Assembly: GCA_940337035.1 (NCBI GenBank)
Contig: CALNHX010003633.1
Location: forward strand, 1-64,000
Source: Agriotes lineatus
Lineage: Eukaryota > Arthropoda > Insecta > Coleoptera > Elateridae
Length of the DNA: 64,000 nt
Direction of reading: 5' to 3'
Shown: positions 22,601-31,600 of the stretch, one piece after another
Layout of the letters: each line of letters opens with the position of its first letter
Position numbering within the stretch: position 1 is the first letter of the stretch
The notes under the pieces: generated by a model
Databases searched by the model: none
What the model was told of the DNA's origin: nothing
Seen by the model: the letters and a program-made list of their open reading frames with translations, nothing else
Translations under genes and position numbers: made by a program

Positions 22601-25600
22601 AGGAACTGAACAGGTGAGATATTAAGCGGGTGGTGCGCGGTGCAGAGAGTTTTACGGACCAGTGGCGTAACAAACGGGGACACACGAATAAGGGGCACGT
22701 ACAGGCAATAAACAAGATGTAACATATAGACGAAGGAGACGCGAAAAAACAAAATAAACAGTAGAAAATAAATGTCAGAAGAGAGAAATAGAGCTAGTAG
22801 AGTAGGGTCAGGTATAGAATTTTGGAACAAAAGAAAAAGGCATCAACAACAGGAAAGGACAAAGGAAAAAGAAGAAGAAGTGTTTCAAACGAGCAAGAAA
22901 GTACTGAGATCACCACTTTTAAAGAAATCTGAACCAGTAGAGCAGACTGAAGAGAGTGAAGTAGACATGGAAAAGCTTGAAAAACTAATGGAAGGGCTAT
23001 CCAAACAGATACAGGAACCATATCACAAACACAGGAAGTTAAGGCAGATACCAGCAATAGAAGCTAGGCCATAAGCAGCATTAATGAGCAGCTTAAAAAA
23101 TGTGGAGAAGAAATAAGAGGACTAAAGGAAGAGGCAATGAAGAAGGAAGTAGAATGGTAGAAAAAAATGTGAATTAAGAAGGAAATTGAGCAATTGAAGA
23201 TAAAGGTAGACAGGAAAGAAAAGAAAAGAAAAAGAATATCATAAGGGGAAAGGAATTTAGAGAAGAAAACATAAAACAAGAAATAAAGGAATTTTTGAAG
23301 AATGAAATAGGGGTACATACAGACATAGAGGAAACTTACGAGATGGGAAAGGAGGCAAAGATCATAGTGGTAAAATTAGACACCTTCGAGCAAAAAGTTA
23401 AGGTACTAAAGGAAAAAAGAAGACTAGAGCAACAGGAGATATATATAGAGAGTGATCTTACACAAGAAGAGCAGAAAGTGCAAGCTGCAATAAGAAAGGT
23501 AGCTAGAGGAGAGAGGAAGAAAGGAAAGAAGACTAGAGTGGGATATAAGAAGTTAGAGGTAAATAACACAAAATACGAATGGTCCGAAAAGAAGGGAGGA
23601 AGTCTGATTAGAAAGGATGACCAGACCGCAAAAAAGTAAGAACACCTACCCAGGACGGAAACAGAAAGACGAACTCGGTAACGAATAGGATGACGAATAA
23701 AGGAAAAGAAGAAAGCATAATTAGAATGGGAACATGGAATGTGAACAGCCTAAAAAATAAAGAAGAAATAACACAGGAAATAAGAAAGACAAAGATAGAT
23801 TATGTAGGGGTAACGGAAACGAAAAAGAAAGGTAAAGGACTACAGAAAATACCAAACGGATACTGGATGTACTGGTCAGGGGTCAAGCAGGAGGAGCATG
23901 CACAAGCAGGGGAGCGTGTATCATAAAAGAAGAGAGGATGAAATACGTGAAAAGGAAAAAATATGTAAGTGAAAGGATAACAACATTAGAAATGAAAGAG
24001 GAGGAAGGAAAAGGGGAATACATGCTAAAATAGCATACGGGTGAAATGAAGATGACAAAAAAGAAGAAAAGGATATATTTTTCAGTGAAATGCAACAACA
24101 AATAGAGAACTACAACAATCCAGTCATTATCATGGGAGATATGAACGACGGATTCGAATGGTGCTTAGGAAAAGAGAATGGAGGAAAATCTGAGATATAT
24201 GGAAAAAGGATGAGCAATAGAAGAAATGTGGGGAAAACTGAAAAAGGCAATTTTAGAAGCAGCTGAAGAAAGTTGTGAAACCACAAAAATAACAAACAGA
24301 AATATTAAAAGAACACATTGGTGGACGGACAGAGTGAGAACAGCAGTAAAAAGGAAAAAAGATAAATGGTAAAAGTAAAAGTTCAAGAAAACAAGATGAT
24401 TATGAAGAATACAAAATAGAAAGGGGACAGGTGAAGAGAACCATAAAAGAAGAAAAACAAAGAACCTGGAGAGACTTCAGGGAAAAATGGAAAGGGCATA
24501 TAAAGAAAATCAAAGGTATTCTACGGTACGATGAAAAATTCTGAGAAAAGAAAAAAGACCAACTTTAAACAATATCAAAGACAAAATAGAAGAGAGCCTA
24601 ACAAATGAAGAAGAGATAATGGAAAGGTGGAGACAATACTTTAAAGAGTTACTGGAAGGAAAAGACCTAGAAATAGAAGGAAAGAGAACAATAATAACAA
24701 AGAAAGAGCGAGAACAAGAGCAAAACGAAGAAGGCGACATTACAACAGAAGACGTGAAAGAAGCAATTGCGAAGACTAAAGCAGGAAAAGCAGCAGGACA
24801 TGACCAAATAACAGCAGAAATGCTAAAAGCAACATCAGAATAAACAAGGGATCTTTTCAACAAAGTACTAAGTACGGGACAAGCACCAGAGGACTGGCAG
24901 AAGGGAATAATTTTAAATTTTAAAAAAAGGGGATGCAAAAGAATGCCAGAATTATAGGGGAATCACACTGCTCAGTACGGTAGCAAAAACATTTGCAAGC
25001 ATTCTAAAAAAAAGGAAGCAGATAGAAAAAACGCTAGAGGATAACCAGTACGGGTTCAGGCCAAATAGAGGAGTTCAGGATGCCATCTTTATACTCAGGC
25101 AGATAAGTTAAAAAACAATCAAGAAATCAGGAAAAGTGCATTTATGCTTCATAGATTTAGAAAAAGCGTTCAACAGAGTGAACAAGGATGACATATGGAA
25201 AGTTTTAAAAGAGAGAGGAGTACAGCAAAAAGTGGTGAGAAGCATACAGAGCCTGTACCAAAGCACAACAAACTACGTGAGAACAAGACATGAAGAATCA
25301 ATACAGTTTGAAACAGCAAAAAAAGTGAGGTGGGGATGTATTTTGAGTCCGTTACTTTTCTCCCTCGTACTGGAGGAAGCTATCAAGAAAACAAGAAAGG
25401 AGGCTGAACACTATGAAGTAAGAAACTGGAGAATGGAGAATATAAGAGTTTTAGAGATTTGTTACGCAGATGATATGGTAATTATAGTAAAGAATGAAAA
25501 AATATTAAACAAAAATATAGAACATCTACAAAGACAGCTGGAAAATATAAACATGAAAATCAACAGTAGCAAAACAAAAACCATGGTCATAAAGCAGAGA

Positions 25601-28600
25601 AGAAACAAAGCACGAAATAGAGCTGGAAGGGGAAAAGCTAGAACAAGAATGCAGATTTAAATATCTAGGCTCAGTATTCTCACAGGATGGAAGAATAGAC
25701 AAAGAAATGAAAGAAGAGGAGCAGCAGGAAGATTCTTTAATAGTATCAAGAACACATTCCTAGGAAATAAAGAAATACCAACTAAAACGAAAGTGTAAAT
25801 ATACAAAAAAGTAGCAGTACCAATAATAACATACGGCTCATAATCATGGACAACAACAGAAAGCTAACGAAACAAGCTAAGCAGTACCGAAATTAGATTC
25901 CTAAGGAAGATAGACGAAAAAACGATTATGGACAGAGTCAGAAACTGGAAATAAAGCCAATAGAATCCAAGATAGAAGAGGGACAAATGAGATGGTTTGG
26001 ACATGTAGTGAGCATGGGAGAGGAAAGAACGACAAGAAGGGTATTGAAGCGAGAACAAAGAAAAAGAGAGGAAAGGGTAGACCGAGAAAAACATGGAATG
26101 AAGAGCTAAGGAACGCAGTAGAAAGAAGAGAGACTAGGTGGGAGGGGACAAGAATAATGACGCAGGATAGAAGACGATGGAGAGAGGCATGGAAAGGACA
26201 CTAACAATCAACACCCAGTCTTACACTCGAAAGGGTAGAAAGGCTTAAGGATTAAGTAAGTAAGTAAGTATTTAGAAACTGAAACCATTACGAAACAGAA
26301 ACATACTTGTTCTACTCTTATGGCCATTTCACACCAAATCCGTCAAGTCTAGTCACATCTAGTCAAGTCTGACTCTGCAAGATTTGACTGATATCATCGA
26401 AATATCACGCAACTGCTGAATTGGGTTTCAGACCAAACGCTTCACGTCCAGTCCGACTAGTGACGTCAAAACTGATTGTGATTCAACTGGTCGAATTTTT
26501 ATGCCAGTCTTGCTCAGTCCGTCGTGGCTAATATTACGCAGTGTATTCAATTGTTGCAATGGAGATTGAACATATAGTATTATTGGTGGAAATGGGGGAA
26601 ATGGAAAAAAGAAGGAATTAACGACACAAGAAGCAGGAACACTCGCACAAAACAAAAAAGAATGGTGCAAATTTGTATATAACGTATAAGCATAACTTGA
26701 AATGTAAAAAAAAGACAGCGAATAAGGTAAAATAAGAAAAAAAATTTAAATAATGTAAGAAAAGAAATGTAACAACAGAACAGAAATAGTAAAAAAAATG
26801 TATCCTTACCTAATGGTAGATAGGATCTGTTCGATAAATATGTATATATATATTTCAAAGAAAATTCTGACGAACAATATTGGAAGACTCGAAAGTTCAT
26901 TTTTTTATTATTAATGCACAACCGTGTAAACAGGTAAAATAAGATTGACTTTTTTGAAAATTCCTATTCAGCGATTCCAAGCAGAAGTACCTTTTCTATG
27001 TAAAACTTCTAAATTCGAATATTCAATTAAAATTTATGAATATTTCTAGTTTTGATGAAAAACACTCCCCACTCTTATAGAAACTATCTCTTCCAAACCT
27101 TAGACCAAATTCTTTCCAAGGTCGCCTAATTAAGCACAATGTATCCTTACATATGACAAATTCAACCATACTGTCTTCTGGTACTTTTCTCAATGCTTTA
27201 GCGCCCTTAAGAAGCAATTTTGAACCAATTTGCATAGAAACTTTTATTATTATCATGCCCAGAACTTTGTAACACTATTATAGTTACACCCTGTATATAT
27301 TCTATTTCATATTTTAGGAGTCTTAATGGGCATAGCGATACGCACTGGATCTCCTTTAAGTTTAAATCTAGCAGAACCAGTGTGGAAGTTGCTAGCTGGC
27401 ATGGAATTAACACCAGCCGATCTTACCGAAATGGACAGGGATTATGTCCCAGGATTGCTGTGTATTCGTGACATGGCCCCTGATGAAAGACTTTTCCAAA
27501 ATTTGGAAATGCCGTTCTCAACTCCTTCATCTTGTGGTACCGATGTCCCTCTTAGTTCCAAATATAAACGAATCACTCATGAAAATCGTTTAGAATATGT
27601 GCGCCTTGCATTAAATTTTAGGTTAGTATGATATTTTGCAGTGTATTGTTGATTTACACTGCAGTGAATGTTTGGAACTTGTGTGTGAATAAACAATTTT
27701 GCATACTGGATTGTATTTTCCACTGGAATGTTATTTATTTTCTAAAACATAAAAGTGACAACTTGACAGACAAGACCTCGCCCGGACTTGTCTGATGCGT
27801 TTGGTCTCTCTACACAAAATATCACTTTTACTCCTATTAACATATTATTATTTAGATAGTATCAAAGCTACTTATGTAATGGTTAAATATACATTAAAGA
27901 AATATAATCAAACATTTTACATTAGAATAAAAATTAAAACCAAAAGTTTACTACTTAGTTTCGTCAACATACTTTAATGACTGCGTAAACTAATCCAAAC
28001 ATTCTTCAACAAAGAAAAAGTTCGAGCAGACAGTCGTCAACCACAAGTCAGGAAGATCAAGGCATTGTATTATGCAGCAAACATAATGGACTGTCAATAG
28101 CCCTATACATTTTTGCAAACGTTAGCTCATTAATTACCGCAAAAAAAATGTCCTATGTTGGATTTGTGGGTTGATTTATGTGTATATTATATTAATGTTA
28201 ATGTTTGCATACTTAAATTGTTATTATATTTAACATAGCTTTGATATGTGTCCAAATAAACAACATGCAAGTGTTAGTCAATTCAAAATGCAAAATTATT
28301 TATTTTTCTGTACTATTTCCAAACTTCTAACCTACAGTATATTTACATAGTTTGATGAGTATATATTACATATATTTTATTATATGTATTATATTTTAGA
28401 TTACACGAATTTGATGAACAAGTAAAAGCGGTTCGTGATGGATTATCAAGAGTAGTATCCGTACCATTGTTGTCATTATTCAATGCATATGAGTTGGAAA
28501 CAATGGTGTGTGGTTCTCCTGATATTCCTTTATCTTTATTAAAATCAGTGGCTACATATAAAGGTAAATATCATATATGTATGAATTTAGAAATTGTAAA

Positions 28601-31600
28601 TAATGATGCTGTCGTTTTCATTGCAATTATTTAAATCGATCTGTTTATAGGCATAGACAGCAGTGCTCCCCTAGTTCAGTGGTTTTGGGAAGTAATGGAA
28701 GAATTTTCAAACCAAGAACGCTCCTTATTCTTGAGATTTGTTTGGGGTCGTACCCGTTTACCTCGAACGATAGCCGATTTTCGAGGTCGTGACTTTGTTA
28801 TACAAGTTCTGGACAAATACAGCCCGCCTGATCATTTCTTGCCTGAAAGTTACACTTGTTTCTTCTTACTAAAGATGCCCAGGTATTCATGTAAGGTGAG
28901 TTGGACTATACTGTTGTGTTGACTTTAGAGGTTGCATCTGCATAAGTTAACTTCTGAGTTATTTCAATTAAATGGTATTAGTAGGTCTCACTGTATTGAT
29001 TAATCAATTCAAATATAGTATGATCAAAAATTAATCTCATCTAGTATGGCTGTGGAAGTGCAAACCAATGCCTTTACAATTGACTTAAATACTTATATTT
29101 AATTCAAACTGCCAAATTTTATTATTAAATATTCTTTATCTACGACCACTACTAAAAGTAGGCCTTTTAGCGCTAGCTTGTTTCACTAAAAGTGACGTTT
29201 TATAGTTTAGCGTGGTTAAAGAAATCAGCTGTTTACTTTTAGACCATGTGCTAAAAGTGAAGTGAGGTTATAAAACTACAATTTTGAACTGAAAGTGAAG
29301 TTATTCTAGTTGCTTCTTGCGTTACAGGTAAAGTGTTTTTGAAATAATTAAAGCGTTACGTAATGAATACAGTCAGATGTGGAGTATTAATAATTACATT
29401 TCATAACTGACCTTGACAGTACTGGCTTTGCCAACATTCGCCTGCGCGGCATGGCCTGCTGTTTATTATGACATAAATTAGAAGTGTCGTAGATGCAAAC
29501 CTTTGTTAAATCGATATTTATGGATTAATAACAGTAAAATTAAGGTCGTAGATAAAATATTGTATGCAACGCGTGCTAAAAGTTGTTTATGCACGAGACA
29601 TGTTATGAAACTCGGCCTTCGGCTTTGTTTCATAATTTTCATGTTTCGTGCATAAACGTCGACTTTTAGCACTTGTTGCATAAATAGCTATTTTATCCAT
29701 CTTATTACAGTATTATATTGAAATAAATGAATTTGCACATAAAAGTAATTTAATTGTCCAACAAATAAGCTTGCGCCGGTTGAGTAGCTTCATGTTAAAT
29801 CTAACCTAAAAATTAAATATATTGGAGCCAGTTTTAAGGCAGCAATTTGTTCTTTCATAGCCATACTAGACGAGATTAATTTTTGATCATACTTTCGTTG
29901 AACTGCAGGTATTATTTATACTGACAACTTGAGTTTTATGGGCAGTTTATGATTCTCGTCAGTCACAAAAGTCTGTAATTTAAAGTGTCAAAACATTTAC
30001 TTTAGAGGAATTTCCATTTTTCACGCCTTATTTTATTTTCTACTTCTTTTTTCATGGCACACTTAAATTTAAGAATAAATACAGGGTCCGGCAACGACAC
30101 GGGGTAGAAGATATTTCTAAAACTATGAGAGTTATATGAATATTGTGTACATAAAAGTTGTAGGTACGAAGGTGGTGCACATTGATAAAATAGTTTTGAT
30201 TATATAGGGGGGCTCAAAAAGTTGTGGCAAATCAAACTTTTTTTTTTTTTAATGGAATGTCCTACATTTTGGTAGCTTAAAAGTTTTGCATTGAAGTACT
30301 CATCATGTTGATATGAAGTTGTATGAGTCTAACGTCAATTGTTTTGGAGATATTAACTGTTTTATTCTAAAAAATGCTGAACTTCAGGCGGTTGCTGTAG
30401 GCAACAGAAAACAATTGAATGAAGGAAAACGCTACCAAAAATTATAATTTTTGTGAACTACCTTGCAAGTGTAAAATCTGGATATTAATGCTATACAGGG
30501 TGCTTGACATTTGCAAATTTAACGATTTCGATTTTTTTTCAAATCGAACGCCCTGTATATTTTCGAATTTTTGAAAAGTCCTTTTAATGAGCTTTCTTTT
30601 GATATGTTACTTCATGCCTCTAAGTTCAATTGTTTTTCAGATATGCGACTTTAAACATAAAAAACAATTTAAGCCCCTTAAGATGCTTTATTTCAACGAA
30701 TAAAAAACAAACGCCGTTAAATTAACGATTTAAACCCTTGAGTTCTCCAAACAAAAGATAAAACCAAGTTTAGAAAACAAAAATCCAACCACTACTCAAA
30801 ACTAGAAATAACAAATACGACAAAACTAAAGATAGCAGGAGAAAATTCAATCTGAAAAGCGATTGAATTTAGGGGTAGGAAATGAAATGTTAGAAGAAAT
30901 TTCATTAAAGTACTTTTCAAAAATACGGGGATATACAGGGTGTTCCATTTAAATAAATAAAAATAATTATATTTGCTGATTATGAGTTCTCTGTACAGCT
31001 TTAATACTCAGAGCAGGAAAGGAGAACTATTTGAACATTTAATGTAATTACGTATAGGATTTTAGTGTATTGGCTTTTGTTTTTTAATCCGATTTTATTT
31101 GACCTTGGAATTAATTTATCCCTGAATTGATGTTTTTTTTTCGTGTTTATTATTCCTTGTATCAACACCGACTGCATTTATATTTTCTAAATTTGGTTTT
31201 GTGTTTTTATTTTTGGAAAGTTCACGTGTTTAAATCAATATTTTAACGGTGTTTGTTTTTTATCCCTTGAAATAAAGCATCTTAAGGGGCTTAAATTGTT
31301 TTTTATGTTCAAACATGCATATCTGAAAAACAGTTGAACTTAGAGGTATGAAGTAACATATCAAAAGAAAGCTCATTAAAAAAGCTTTTCAAAAATTCGA
31401 AAAAAAATCGAAATCGTTAAATTTGCAAATGCCGAGCTCCCTGTATAACATCAATATCCAGATTTTACACTTGCAAGGTAGTTCATGATTGTTTTCTGTT
31501 GCCTACAGCAACCGCCTGAAGTTCAGTATTTTTTAGAACAAAACAATTGACGTTAAAGCCATACAATGTTATATCAAAATGATGAGTATTTCAATGCAAA

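Larger units (their letters stand above)
22270..26273 (+). mobile_element. Decayed two-ORF LINE (non-LTR retrotransposon)
   Basis: This copy is strongly purine-rich on its coding strand. An ORF1-like Lys/Glu-rich coiled-coil protein spans about 22772-23639. ORF2 starts near 23690 with an endonuclease N-terminus ('GTWNVNSLKNKEEI', 'KIDYVGVTETKKKGKG'). It then shows 'MERWRQYFKELLEGKDLE', 'AKTKAGKAAGHDQITAEML', the palm ('CFIDLEKAFNRVNKDD', 'GCILSPLLFSLVLEEA', 'EICYADDMVIIVKNE') and a basic C-terminus ('GRPRKTWNEELRN'). The 3' end is a short (TAAG)n array at about 26255-26273, the microsatellite tail seen in RTE-type elements. Many stops and frameshifts. It occupies the 8.8 kb HERC2 intron. Confidence 0.88.

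Noticed and set aside
24510..24938. 142-codon minus-strand frame
   Set aside because: Antisense to the purine-rich LINE ORF2. Purine-rich coding strands automatically leave long open antisense frames.
26580..26921. 113-codon minus-strand hydrophobic frame
   Set aside because: A Phe/Leu/Tyr-rich peptide from AT-rich, low-complexity DNA in an intron. No start context or domain.
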